Assembly (NCBI GenBank): GCA_963575745.1
Contig: CAUYUJ010009569.1
Location: forward strand, 207,501-271,500
DNA: 64,000 bases
Reading direction: 5' to 3'
Origin: Prorocentrum cordatum
Lineage: Eukaryota > Sar > Dinophyceae > Prorocentrales > Prorocentraceae
Both the position numbers and the translations under genes were made by a program. Position 1 is the first letter of the stretch. Each line of letters opens with the position of its first letter. Positions 31,953 through 42,698 of this stretch are shown here, in pieces. The notes under the pieces are model-generated. The model was given only the letters and a program-made list of their open reading frames with translations, was not told where the DNA came from and made no database searches.

Positions 31953-32491
31953 CCTCCTCCCCCCCCCCCCCTCCTCCTCCCCATCCTCCTCTCGCTCTGA
32001 GCTATCTCGTCGTTTTCCTCCTCCTCATGCTCCTCCTCCTCCTCCTCCTCCTCCTCCTCCTCCTCCTCCTCCTCCTCCCCCTCCCCCTCCTCCACCCTCC
32101 CCCCCTCGTCAGAGGAGGGGGGGGAGAGGAGAAGGGGGAGGGGGAGCAAGATGAAGAGGAGGAGCAGCAGTAGGAGCAGGAGGAGGAGGGGGAGAAGGGG
32201 GAGGATGCGGGGAAGGAGGAGTTTGAACGACCGCACCACTGATCAACGACATTAGCGCTGCAGCGCAAGAAGAGGAGGAGGAACGAGGCGGAGGAGAGGA
32301 ATCGGCGACCATGCACTGTTCAGGTGCTGCAGCACCGAAGTGTCAATGAAAAAGGTGCGCTATGCAGAAGGAATCCACGTTTTCAAGGCGGAGTAGAGGA
32401 GTCGTCGACCATGCAACGTTCAGGTGCTGCAGCACCGAAGCATTTAGCAATGTAAAAAAGTGCGCTGCAGCGCCAGTAAGGAATCCACGTT

Positions 32492-34376
32492 TTAAGCTAA
32501 AGCGCACCACCGCGGCTGCGACCATATCGGGCGCGCCACTCGGATGCCGCCGCCCTCGCGCGGCGCCCACGCGAGCGAGCACACGATGCTCGCCGTGTGC
32601 GCCCTAAAGGCGTCGGCATCGCCGCCAAGCACGTGCGCGGAGGCGCGCGGGTGCAGCTTCTCCTTGAAGAAGTAGGGCAGGACCAAGCTCAAGCCATAGT
32701 AGTGGCCGTTCTTGGTGAAGGAGAGGTGTTTCAACACCTCGGCCGCAATGTGTTCCCCTCCTCCGTCCTCCAACAGCACGGCGTCGCCGTATTTGACGTC
32801 GTGGTAGCGGCGCCGCGCTGCAGCGGACGCAACAAAGTCCGCAGGCCCGAACTGCTGCAGCAGTTCGCGCGGGATGGCCTTGGACGGCCTGGTGGCGTTA
32901 ACCAAGCAGTTAACCTTAAAGGTGCCGCCATCCATGAGCTGCCACAGGTGCCGCTCGGTGACGCTCTTCAGGACATTGGCGCCCCAGCCGCTGGAGGCTG
33001 CAGCCCCCGCCTGAAGAGCGTTCGCAAAGCGCTTGCTGGTCTTGTGCTTGCGCTCCAAAACCCAGCACGACGGCAGCGCCACATGGCCCCAACGCCTCAC
33101 GTAGTTGGCGAAGTGGCGCAGGTAATGGAACTTCTGCGCCATCGTTTCCCTGCCAAAGACGCTGCTGTATGACAGCAAAAACATGTTAACCGCAGCCTGC
33201 AGCTTATCCGCGTCTGCCTGACGCCTGGATACTCGTAGGATTTCTGCCACAACGATCGTGTGCGCCTCGAACACTGCGCAAGCAGATCGGACTGCAGGCG
33301 CTGCAGCGTCGCTAGCCACCTCCCTGAAGAAACACGTCAATCCGCCCGCGCGAACGCATGTCCGAACAAGAGGGGTGCAGTACATATCCTACAGAAATTC
33401 ACGCGCGCTGCAGCGCATGTATTATTGGTCTGGCGGGGGCGCGAAGCATGCAATGATACTTGCATGGTTGTGAGCCCCTCGCTGGCGGTACACTTGAAAT
33501 GATTGCTGTCAACGTGGGACCTCACGCGCTTCTCGCCGAAGATCGCGCACGTGTCGGGGGAGATGGAGTGGCACCCTGGAAACGACCAGTCCTGGAAATA
33601 TGCGTCTGCGCGCGCCCAGTAACCCTTCAACCTTCGAAACATTTGGAACACCAGAATGATATATGTACCGTTGACGAAAATACAATGCATCCAATCAAAC
33701 ATGACTGTCTCGAGCGGCTTGAGTTTCCGAACCCGCTCAGGCAAATGGGGGTCCCAGTTCCAGCCAAGTCGGCGCTCCAACTCCTGGAACTCGCCCTTGT
33801 TCATGATGTTGACCCCTTTCGATCAATCTGTTGCAGATGGCATCGATCAACGGCGCCGTCATCGGCTGCAGCCGCGACGCATCTGGTTCCGAGTGGTGAA
33901 CAGCGACACCCGTCGCATCAGAAGCAACTATATCCCGAACTTCGCCCTTCAAGAACACGTTGCGGCACATAAAACATGGTTTGATTCCTGACGAACCTTT
34001 CATTCCGATCAAGCGGTGTATTGCATCCTCGTCCGCGATCCGACAGAGCCGTTGCAGCGACGCAAGAAGGCGTAATGTATATATACATGTGCACATGTAT
34101 GCTAACTAATCTTGGGTGCTATGCGGCGACCGCTGCAGCGGCTGAATGTAAATTCCGAGGTCCATCTGGATGAGCTCCGTCGCGCCGTCGGGGCGCAGCC
34201 GCAAGCTGATGCCTGCGCTGAAGTTGCGCCCCTGATCAGGCCAGAACTGCGCGAGGATTGCGTCCAGTAGCATCGTCAGTCCGTGCGGCTGGATGTCGTT
34301 CGCGGTCTTGGCCCGCATCGTCGCGAGCTGGAACCACGCATCCTGCGAACAAATCGCAGCACAACTGGCGCTGCAG

Positions 34377-34447
<71 letters not shown>

Positions 34448-34969
34448 ATCTCTCTCTCTACCCCCCTCCCCCCCCGCATATATCGTTGCTGCAGCGACGC
34501 TATCGCGAAAGTCCTCCGACGAAAGCGCCTGCGGGCCGAATTCCGCGATCGTCCAGTAGGTGCCCCAGGGCTTGCGGTTCTGCACGTGCGCCAGCGCGTT
34601 GCCAGCGCCTATTTCATCGCCGTAAATGATGATGTGCCACGGGCGTGGCAGCTCCAGCGCCCGCTGCCACAGAGGCTGCATCGCGGGGAGGGCGCTGCAA
34701 TACCACAGCATTGCTGCTGGACTGCAGATCTCCACCGTGTGCTGCCCGACTACCATGTTCTGGTGGAGCTTGCCGTACGGCGTGTTCTCGCCGACCATGA
34801 GCTCCCGAGCGTCTCTGATATCCTGGCGTCGGGATCCCAATTCGGGGGTTCCGTCTCGCTTAACGGACGCCAGGAATTGCGCCATCGCACTACAATGCAT
34901 GAATGGCAGTTCCGCGCGAAGGCGGGACAGACGCCGCAGCTTCGCTGGGCGGTCGTCCTCTGCCGCCAT
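32492..34969 (-). CDS. Gene C, transposase-like protein, copy 2 (four exons)
   Basis: Exon 1: ATG 34,969 to 34,514 (152 codons). Exon 2 starts at 34,342 (DAWFQLATMRAKTANDIQ). Exon 3 runs from about 34,070 to 33,460. Exon 4: 33,388 to TAA 32,492. Motifs in order: TPYGKLHQNMVVGQHTVEI, WHIIIYGDEIGAGNALAH, WTIAEFGPQALSSE|DAWFQL, DAIHRLIGMKGSSGIKPCFMC, LETVMFDWMHCIFVNGTYI, DSNHFKCTASEGL, SCWVLERKHKTSKRFANAL and YHDVKYGDAVLLED. The GMKG...PCxxC finger, DWMH-x-FVNG block and ERKH block resemble Tnp2-type (CACTA/Plavaka) DDE transposases. I propose D of YGDE, D of FDWMH and E of LERKH as catalytic candidates. One frame change around 33,805-33,830 is unexplained (short intron or indel). The most complete transposase candidate here. 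Confidence 0.68.
33389..33459 (-). other. Gene C intron 3, 71 bases, GT-AG, with central palindrome
   Basis: Exon 3 ends ...ATGCAA; the intron begins GTATCATTGC and ends TTTCTGTAG, and exon 4 begins GAT ATG TAC in phase. A GCGCTGCAGCGCGC palindrome sits inside. Removal keeps the reading frame (TTMQ|DMYC). Confidence 0.65.
34343..34513 (-). other. Gene C intron 1, 171 bases, probable GA-AG
   Basis: The exon before ends TCGTCGGAG and the intron begins GACTTTCGCG. It ends TTCGCAG and the next exon begins GATGCGTGG, so AGGA occurs at both junctions. Phase is kept (152 codons before) and the joined protein ALSSE|DAWFQL is what the family has. The intron carries TCGCTGCAGCAAC near its start, the GA microsatellite, and GGCGCTGCAGCGCC near its end. 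GA donors are known in dinoflagellates. Confidence 0.6.
34380..34460. repeat. (CT/GA)n microsatellite inside a gene C intron, copy 2
   Basis: Slightly longer than its counterpart in copy 1. Confidence 0.95.
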
Positions 34970-35174
34970 CGCGCGCGTTCCCGAGGCAAGCTTGCCTCCG
35001 TCGCTGCGCGCGCGCGGAGGGGCCCCTCCGCTAGGGGCCACGGCGACTACGGATGGAAATGAGGCTGCACCGCGTGGAGAGCAACCAAATGCGCGCTGCA
35101 GCGCTAACTGCAAAGCAACAGTCTGGGAGCACATGGCGCTACAGCGCCGCTAACGTTCAATGATGACAATCTGA

Positions 35175-35595
35175 CGCGCTGCAGCGCGAACGTCCTCCTC
35201 CTCCTCCATCCTGCTCGCCATCCCCCTCGTCCTCCTCCTCTTCCTCCCCCTCCTATACCTCCTCCTCCTCCTCTTCCTCCTCCTCCTCCCCCCCCTCCTC
35301 CTCCTCCGCCTCGTGCGCCCCCTCATCCTCCCCATCCTCCTCCTCAACCTACCCATCCTCCTCATCACCCGTCTCCCGTCCCTTCATCCTCCCCGTCACC
35401 ATCACCTTCATCGTCAACAGCATCAATATCACTCGCCCTCATCATCCGCCACATCACCATCCAACGGGAAACTGCAAGCGAAACTGCGCTGCAGCGCAAC
35501 ACATTAACACATCAGGATCCGCGCGAAAACTTTCAACCGTGGTCCACGGAGAAGCGCTGCAGCGCAACTCAAACAACACGCTCAACCACGTTCCC
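35175..35595. other. Intergenic CTC-rich region between genes B and C, copy 2
   Basis: Nearly identical to 24,061-24,480, with the same three palindromes. No gene seen. Confidence 0.5.
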
Positions 35596-35659
35596 TCCAG
35601 CCTTTACCAATCAATCGAACCAGCATGCTTCAGCAGGCGGTCGCCGAGGCCGACCTCAC

Positions 35660-36090
35660 TCAGGTCACCTTCATCTTCTTGGCGTTCCGCAGCGAGGTCA
35701 ACGCCTCGTTGAGTTTCTGGTTGGCCACGTCCGAAGCGGCGATGCCCACCTGACCCCGACCCTGCTACTCATACTCCTCATCCTCCCACATCATCGCCTT
35801 CCACCTCCTCCTGATCACCCCCCCTGTCGTCCTTCTCCCCCGCTGCAGCGGGGGAGTAGCCTGCCACACTCATGAACCCCACCGTCCTCCTTCTCATCCG
35901 CCTCCTCATCCACCTGCAGCTCCGCGGTGCGGATCTGCACCTGCTTCTCCGCTTTCCTGGCGTTATTCCGCGCCTCCTTCACCTGTGCTGTAGCAGTCGC
36001 CGTCGCTCTCGCGCGGGCCTCGCGCAACTCGTCGCGACGGTCGGCGCGCGCTTGCGCTTCGAACGGCTTGTCGCAGCGGCGCGCCGCCAT
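35660..36090 (-). CDS. Gene B, 100-residue coiled-coil protein (two exons), copy 2
   Basis: Exon 1 runs from ATG 36,090 to 35,878 (71 codons, MAARRCDKPFEAQARADRRD ... EADEKEDGG). The intron 35,750-35,877 begins GTTCATGAG and ends CAG; exon 2 runs 35,749-35,660 (VGIAASDVANQKLNEALTSL ... KMKVT, TGA). Both phases agree. The protein is almost wholly charged or alanine-rich helix (ATAQVKEARNNARKAEKQVQ), a likely coiled coil. The 128-base intron contains CCCCCGCTGCAGCGGGGG, an 18-bp perfect palindrome, and CTC repeats. Function unknown. It lies between A and C and could be an accessory or dimerisation partner, which is guesswork. Confidence 0.6.
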
Positions 36091-36109
36091 TGCGAGCCCA
36101 GTGAGGAGG

Positions 36110-36836
36110 CGGGGGAGGCCCGTTGCCAGCACCCGCTGCAGCGAACGATGGCGACTGCGACGCGCGAGCCAAGTGAGGAGGAGGAGGAGGAGGAGGAGGG
36201 GGAGGAGGGCATGCCATCGGCAACGCGCAACATGAGCGAATCACAGCGCTGCAGCGCGTGACTTGGCAACAACCACGCGGGAGACAACGCTCGACATCAC
36301 GAATGATGGCGCTGCAGCGCGTATCGACGAGGAACGACTGGCACTCAAGACGAGCACGTCACGCAATACATGGACACCGCGGCTGCAACTGCACACTCAC
36401 AAACGCGCCAACGCTACAGCGGCACCACAAGTCTGACAGGCGCTGCAGCGCTGCATCGGAACACAACAGCACGCAATATCTACGCCACCATCCAGGAAAG
36501 CGAGCGCTGCAGCGCTGCATCGTGATCATGGTGGCGATGCAAACGTTGACCACAAAGGCGCCAGCGCTGCAGCGCCCGCATCCAAGAGAACCCGTCAACA
36601 TATTTGACTTTCATCCTCCTCGTCGTCCGTGCGAGCCGCGCGACCGCCAGGCAAGACCATCGCCACTACCGTTCATATCATCGGCCAGCGTTCCATCCAA
36701 CCTCGCTCTAATCCTCACCATCCTCCTCATTCCTTCTCCTCCACATGCTCATCCTCCTCATCATCCTACCCATCCTCCTCCTCGCCCTCATAATCCTCAT
36801 CCTCCCCTCCATATGCCGACAGTGCCCGTTGCGCGC
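36110..36836. other. A-B intergenic DNA with regularly scattered palindromes, copy 2
   Basis: GCGCTGCAGCGC-type sites recur at about 36,137, 36,246, 36,310, 36,440, 36,504 and 36,566, at the same positions as in copy 1. No coding signal. Confidence 0.55.
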
Positions 36837-38698
36837 TCACGGCTTGCCGCGACGGCCAGTGAAGTTCGGGTCGCGGCACGTGCCGCAGCCATTCGGCAGG
36901 TAGCGGCATTTGCTGCACCCGAGTGCCATTTGGCCCCGTTTGGTTGCCGCCTTGCCCTTGGGCTTGGCCTTGGCCTTGGCTTTGGCCTTCCCTTTGCCCT
37001 TGGCCTTCGGTTTGGCCGTGCCCTTGGTCGCCGTCTTGCCCTTGCCAGCGCCTGTCTTGCTCTTGCCCTTGATCGCGCTCTTGCCCTTGCCCTTCTTGCC
37101 CGTGCCCTTGCCCTTGCCCGTGCGAGGCAGCTCGCCTTTCGCGCTGCCCGCAGCCAAGGTCTCGATCGCCTGCAGCACAGCATCCTCGTCTCCGTCTGCT
37201 GCTGCAGCAGCATCTTCGTTTGGCGGCGTTGGCGCTGCTGCAGCAGCATCTGGCGCGGCCGCTGACAATGCTGGCCCAGCTGGCGAATCACCAATCGCGG
37301 GGGGACTCGCGGGGGGGCTCGCCGTGGGCGCCGCAGGGCGGCGCGGGAAGAGCTGCAGCTGCAGCTCGTTGGGCGGCGATGGCGGTGGCGCAAACGCTGC
37401 CAGCATTTGCTGCATCACGGCCATCGCGTCAATGGGTTGCATTGGCGCTGCAGGCGGCACGGAGGGTGACCCCGATGGTGTCCATGGCACAATGGCAGTG
37501 CTCGGCTGATGCGGTGGGGCGGCAGCCCGCAAGCCCTTGTTGGTCAGCCTGAGAGGCACGCGAGCCTTGATGGCGATGAGACCCGCAGGCCGCTTCAGCG
37601 GCGCACGCGTAGCATGAAACCTATCATGCTCTATGCGAGGTGGACCTAAAGGACCGAGCTCACCGAAGCACCCAATACATCCAGAACAATCAGCGCTGCA
37701 GCGCATGACGGGGTGGCAGCAGCCTCGTAGATGCGATACCACGTTGGCGAGGTCGCGCGTCACATCGATCGGCGGGTCCGCATCGGTGTACGCCGCGTCG
37801 AAGATGTGCTGAGGGAGCTGCCGTGGATCTGCTGGGAAATTCCAAGTCACTGTCGCCGCTTGCCCCGTCGCGCCCCTGCGGCTCGCCAAGAACTGACCCT
37901 GTAAAGGGCGACTCGTCGGGAAACCCTAACGCTGACGCGCCGCATCGCATTGGCTGCAGTCAGTGCGATATGCTGCGTCTGCGTTAGGCGTTCCCGCCGA
38001 ATCCCAAACCTTCATCTCCGTCACGATCCCGTAGAGCTGCCCAGGGTTTGCGTCTGGAAGATGGGCGCATGCCATCAACGCCGCCAACTCTTTCAGCGTG
38101 TTCTCGCTCGGAACCGTCAAGCCGATGGCACAGCAACGTTTGATCAACGCGCGCACCTTCGCGACGATGCTCTGGCTGGGGTCGCGAAATACACCCCAGT
38201 CCTGCATGGTAAAGCCCACCAGCCTACGAATCGACGCAGGCATGCTGCAGCATGCTAACATAAGTACATTTGAAAAATGAACATGGTAACATACATAAAG
38301 TACAGAACAAACAATTAAACCATACCTGTGAATAACACTTCGGCGGTCCGATGTGCAAAGCACGATGGATAGCACCGCCCTGACGCGAGCGTCTGCACGC
38401 GCATCTGGAGCGCGGGCGTCGCCGTGCCCACGCGCGCGGCCAGCGCGGCGCTGAGGCGCGCCTTGTGGCTGTCCGCGAAGCCCGACGCGGTGATTCGATT
38501 CTGCAGGGTAGCTGCTTGGGCAGCCCCGATCGTCCCCAAGTTGTGAAGCTGCAGCTGCACGCTCATGGGCAAGGCGGACTGGCTCTGCGCCATCGCGTCG
38601 GCGGCGATGACGCCGATCTGCGATGCGAAGAAGGCGTCGCAGCTGTCCAGGTTATCCAGGATGTGGTTGATGGGTGTGGCCGCAGCCGCGGCAGACAT
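36837..38698 (-). CDS. Gene A, Lys/Gly-rich protein with C4 zinc knuckle, copy 2
   Basis: Same layout as 25,727-27,588: ATG 38,698, TGA 36,837-36,839. Substitutions in the basic tail change a few residues (GKGTGKKGKGK for GKGKGTKGKGK). The zinc knuckle CSKCRYLPNGCGTC and the NFPADPRQLPQHIFDAAYTD block are unchanged, which suggests protein-level constraint or very recent copying. Exon 1 ends near TTCACAG|GTATGG (about 38,324-38,334), an apparent canonical donor. A CATGCTGCAGCATG palindrome stands just before exon 2. Confidence 0.55.
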
Positions 38699-38816
38699 GA
38701 TGCCCTCCGCGAGGGCGAGGGGGTGCGCGGACGCTCCGAGGGGAAGGGCCTCCCACACTGCGAGAGCTGCAGCACCCGGCTGCTGAGGTGGAAGAGAGGC
38801 CACAACAGTACAGATG

Positions 38817-38915
38817 CGCTGCAGCGCAACGATCGCATGCAATTAAGGAACACACGTGAGCGCTGCAGCGCTCAGCAGAAATCATCGTCACAAAGTAACA
38901 TGAAGCGCTGCAGCG
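38817..38915. promoter_or_regulatory. Palindrome cluster upstream of gene A, copy 2
   Basis: Trio of GCGCTGCAGCGC-type palindromes at the same positions as in copy 1. A regulatory role is only possible. Confidence 0.3.
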
Positions 38916-38999
38916 CTATGCATGCGCACCATGATGGAACGCATGGTAGTGGGCAATAGGGAGAGAGATATAGAGTGATGGAAAGGAGAGGAGGGAGAT

Positions 39000-39425
39000 A
39001 ATGAGGGACACGAGGGGGGGGGGGGGGGCGGGGGGAGATGCGAGGAGACACGGGAGGGAAGGACACGAGCGCGGGCGGGCGGGCGGGCAGGACACGGGGG
39101 GAGATGCATGATCATTTGAGGAACACGGAAGGGACGGTGCGAAAGACACGGAGGGGTGGGAGGGACATGGGAGAAACACGGGGGGGGGGGGGCACGGAAG
39201 AGACACGGGAGGGACACGGGAGTTCGGGGGCGAGCGGGCGGACGGATGCGGAAGCGGTGCGGAGGGACACGGGCGGGGGCGCGCGGAAGGCATGTGGAGA
39301 CACGGAGGGGGCACGGGAGAGACGCGGGAGAGACGCGGGAGACGGATAGGTATACACGGGAGCCCGGGAGCGGGCGGGCGGGCAGACACAGGAGGGACAC
39401 GGAAGGTGTCCGAGGAGGGCGCGGT
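39000..39425. repeat. GGGACACGGGA minisatellite, copy 2
   Basis: As at 27,900-28,335, with small length differences in the G runs. Confidence 0.9.
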
Positions 39426-39539
39426 AAATGGGCTATTTGGCTTTGGGGTTGGCGCAGTTTCCTGGGGACGGATCCAGGAGATGCGCGTAGTGTGATCAGG
39501 AGCAAATACCGAACGCGAATACTGCACCCCACCCCACGC

Positions 39540-39540
<1 letters not shown>

Positions 39541-39598
<58 letters not shown>
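39541..39598. repeat. Poly-C tract (58 bases)
   Basis: An uninterrupted C run flanked by C-rich sequence (39,525-39,640), absent from copy 1. The insertion lies between GCAAATACCGAA and GGGAGCCTCGA. Confidence 0.95.
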
Positions 39599-39687
39599 TT
39601 CCCCTCCCCCCCTACAACCCCACACCCCCCCTGCGGGAGCCTCGATGGCAGCTGGGACATAGGCAGCTGGGACATCGACAGAGGCGT

Positions 39688-39833
39688 GTCTGTTCAATAG
39701 AGGGGGCTATTGAACAGACACGGGCGTGGCTGTTCAATAGAGGGGGCTATTGAACATGGCATGTTCAATAGAGGGGGCTATTGAACAGACACGGGCGTGG
39801 CTGTTCTATAGAGGGGGCTATTGAACAGACACG
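39688..39833. repeat. Four tandem TTCAATAG hairpins, copy 2
   Basis: As at 28,420-28,565. The fourth hairpin has TTCTATAG against CTATTGAA, a one-base break in pairing. A short duplication (GGCAGCTGGGACAT) precedes the array. Confidence 0.92.
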
Positions 39834-39839
39834 CCGCTG

Positions 39840-41000
39840 TCAGACAGCATCACCTCTGCAGAGGGGCACCGACGCTCTCAGATCGCTTCACCCGAAGCTC
39901 CCAATCGACCTCAGATCAGCCATCCTGATGCCAACATCCAGCACTCCAGCCCGCCCCGACGCCCACCCACGCAGTCCCAGAACACTGTCCACACTGCTGA
40001 TTTCGAGGTGGGAGTGAAACTAAGAGAGGCGCGAAGTACATCACGCGGCGCTGCTGCAGCAGCGTCGCGACGAGGTTGACGATGCCGACACCGCTGTCAA
40101 CTGCAAAGATTTACGCTCGCGGCTCTGCTGCAGCAGCGTCGCGATGGCTCGAGACTGCTGAGGACAAGGCTGATGGGAGCTGGTGAGGCTGCCAGGAGGC
40201 CATGGGGGGAGCTACTCGGCGGCGCAACGAACTGTGCTGAAGGGGAGCAGGGAGAGTGGCGAAGGGCGATGCGATGCGAGGCTGTTTGCCATCTGAAGTG
40301 CCCCAGGACCCCCCCAAGTGCCCCCAAACTTTCCTGGCCAATCCAAGGCCGACCCCTGGCACATCAGCCCATGCAAAAAACTGTCAGCGGATCAGGATGT
40401 GAACGTCGACGATGGCAGATAGATGTGATGAAGATATCGGAGCGCCTTTCTGGGCGACAGCGCGGGCGCACCACGCGATCTGGCGCACGAAATATAACCT
40501 GGCCTAAAACACATGCATGCGTCGGCAGGCTATGCTCGCGAACTGATCCAATCCACCCCCCCATTGCCCCCATTGATCTTACATGTTGGGTTGCTACAGC
40601 ATGTATCCTATCACTATGCGTTCGTTGTCCCCCTCGCTCACGGGAGAGTGTATACCCGCTGCAGCGGGCATCCTGTCTACCGTCTCTCTCCAATGTGTCT
40701 TCACTCCACCCCCACGCTGCGTCTCCATCGTCCCCCTCGCATTCCCTATGTATATCAAGTCTCCCCCCTGTCTACCTCTACTATAGTCCCCCCTCTCCCC
40801 CTGTCTACCTCTACTGAGTTACCGTCCCATTCCGTCGCCCACGTAGTGGAATGCTCCGCGGCGGCCCCCCATGCCCCGCGGTGGCGCGCCGCGGCTCTCA
40901 TGTGGGCGCTGCAGCGCCGAGGGCGTCTCCGCCTCCGCGGCCTCCGCCTCCGCCGCCGAGCGCCTCCGCCTCCGCGGCCTCATCCGCGGCCTCCGCCCTC
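39840..41000. other. No gene recognised; mixed intergenic DNA, copy 2
   Basis: Equivalent to 28,570-29,885, but the CGG/CTC-rich coding-like block just left of gene D is reduced to about 100 bases. Confidence 0.45.
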
Positions 41001-41001
41001 C

Positions 41002-41643
41002 TCATGAGGCGCCCCTCGGCGCCTGCGCCTCCTCGGCGGCCTCCTCGCCGACGCCGCCGCCCTGGCCGACCCAGACCTCTGCTGGGCCAGCGTAGTACTC
41101 CTCGGCCAGGGCGGCGGCGTCGGCGTACTCGCCCGCCAGCAGCAGCTCGCAGAGCTGCTGCGCCCTGTTGAACCAGCCGCCCTGCCGCCCTTGCCCTTGC
41201 CCTTGCCCTTGGACAAGTTTGCCGCCCTTGCTCTTGTCCTTGCCCTTGCCCTTGCAAGGTGGGCCGCCGCCGTCCTTGTCCTTGTCCTTGCCCTTGCCCT
41301 TGCAAGGTGGGCCGCCGACGTCCTTGCCCTTGTCCTTGCCCTTGCCCTTTCTGCAAGGTGGGCCGCCGACGTCCTTGTCCTTGCCCTTGCCCAAGGCGCA
41401 AGGTGGGCCGCCGACGTTGTCCTTGTCCTTGTCCTTGCCCTTGCCCAAGGCGCGGCCGACGCTGCCATACGGGGCGGCGCGCGACGGCCGCGGCCGCGCC
41501 TTGGCCGCGGCCGCGGCCGCGAGCAGCGCGCCTGGCGGCGGCGCCGCAGGCGGCGTCGGCCGCATGCGGCCGACGCTGCCGTCGTCGCTGTCGAACTCCT
41601 CGAAGTCCTCGTCGTAGCTGTCGAACTCCTCGAGCGACGCCAT
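41002..41643 (-). CDS. Gene D, KGKGKDKD-repeat protein, copy 2 (213 aa)
   Basis: ATG 41,643 (MASLEEFDSYDEDFEEFDSD) to TGA 41,002-41,004. Five GGPPC(K/A/R)-GKGKDKD units instead of three, then a QGQGQGQG stretch before the conserved GGWFNRAQQLCELLLAGE and EEYYAGPAEVWVG. Gains and losses keep the frame, so the repeat number varies within a protein that still reads through. No known domain; predicted to be a disordered, highly charged protein with a short folded C-terminus. Confidence 0.55.
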   Translation of the reverse strand: MASLEEFDSYDEDFEEFDSDDGSVGRMRPTPPAAPPPGALLAAAAAAKARPRPSRAAPYGSVGRALGKGKDKDKDNVGGPPCALGKGKDKDVGGPPCRKGKGKDKGKDVGGPPCKGKGKDKDKDGGGPPCKGKGKDKSKGGKLVQGQGQGQGRQGGWFNRAQQLCELLLAGEYADAAALAEEYYAGPAEVWVGQGGGVGEEAAEEAQAPRGAS

Positions 41644-42054
41644 CGCTGCAGCGAGGCTGCAGCTCGCCAAGCTGCATGATGGGCCTGGTTTCCACCACCA
41701 GTACCATAAGTTGGAGGGAGAGGTCCTCCTCCTCCTCTTCTTTCTCCTCCTCCTCCTTCTCCAACATATGGTATGGTGGTGGTGGAAACCAGTCCCGTCA
41801 CTGCAGCTGAAGCTGCACTCGGGCGCGCGGGCGCGCGACGCTGCAGCGCGCGAAGCTGCAGCTGCAGCTGCGCGGAACAAAAAACAGCGGCGGTGCCAAC
41901 GACGAATACGATGGCGACGACGCTGACGACGATGGACCCCTGCTAACCAATCGACTGACCCCCCAAAGTAACATCACCCCGCAAATTAACCTCACCCCCA
42001 ACTGAACCTCCGAAGGCCAACGACTGGATTGACCTCCCCAGGGCTGCCCCCTCA

Positions 42055-42280
42055 GGATAGGAGGAGGAGGGGGAGGAGGATGAGGGGGAGGAGGAGGATT
42101 GGAGGGAGAGGAGGAGGGGGGGGAGGAGGGGGGGCAGGAGAAGGAGGAGGAGGAGGAGGACACTGATGAGGAGGAGAAGAAGGAGAGGGAGGAGGAGGAG
42201 AAGGAGGAGGAGAAGGAGGAGTAGGAGAATGAGAGGGAGGATGAGGAGGAGGAGGAGGAGGAGGAGGAGAGGGAGTATGC
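42055..42280. repeat. (GGA)n tracts between genes D and E, copy 2
   Basis: Purine-rich tract, shorter than in copy 1. Confidence 0.85.
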
Positions 42281-42319
42281 GGAGGCAGGAATAGGCAGAA
42301 GGATCAGGGGGCGGGGCAT

Positions 42320-42640
42320 GGGTGCCAACTGGTTGTCTTCCTCCTCCTCCTCCTCGTCATGCTCCTCGTCCTCGGCCTCCTTCTCCTCCTCCTCCTCATC
42401 ATCATCATCATCATCCTGCTCCCCCTTCCCCTGCTCCGAGGTGCTGGCAGCGAGCGGTGGGAACCTGTGAAAATGAGGGCGTGCCAGAACGTCGTCCTCA
42501 ATGTCGTCGTCCTCCTGTTCACCCTCCTCCTCCTCGTCATCATCCTCCCTCCACCTTCTTCTCCTGCATGCACTGCTCTGAATTACGTCGTCTTTAACGC
42601 CGTCGTCGTTGTCTCTGTCGCCGTCGCCGCCGTCGCGATG
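42320..42640 (-). CDS. Possible acidic exon (Asp/Glu-rich) between genes E and D
   Basis: The minus strand reads DDDDDDEEEEEKEAEDEE, DNQLAPMPRP and, further upstream, REDDDEEEEGEQEDDDIEDD. It is preserved in both copies (31,145-31,460 is the counterpart). It may be an acidic exon of gene D or merely translated GAG/GAT repeats. Low confidence. Confidence 0.25.
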
Positions 42641-42698
42641 CTGTATCCGACTGAAACAGTGGCGCTGCAGCACTGACCGCGCGCGCGCCGCGCGCCCG

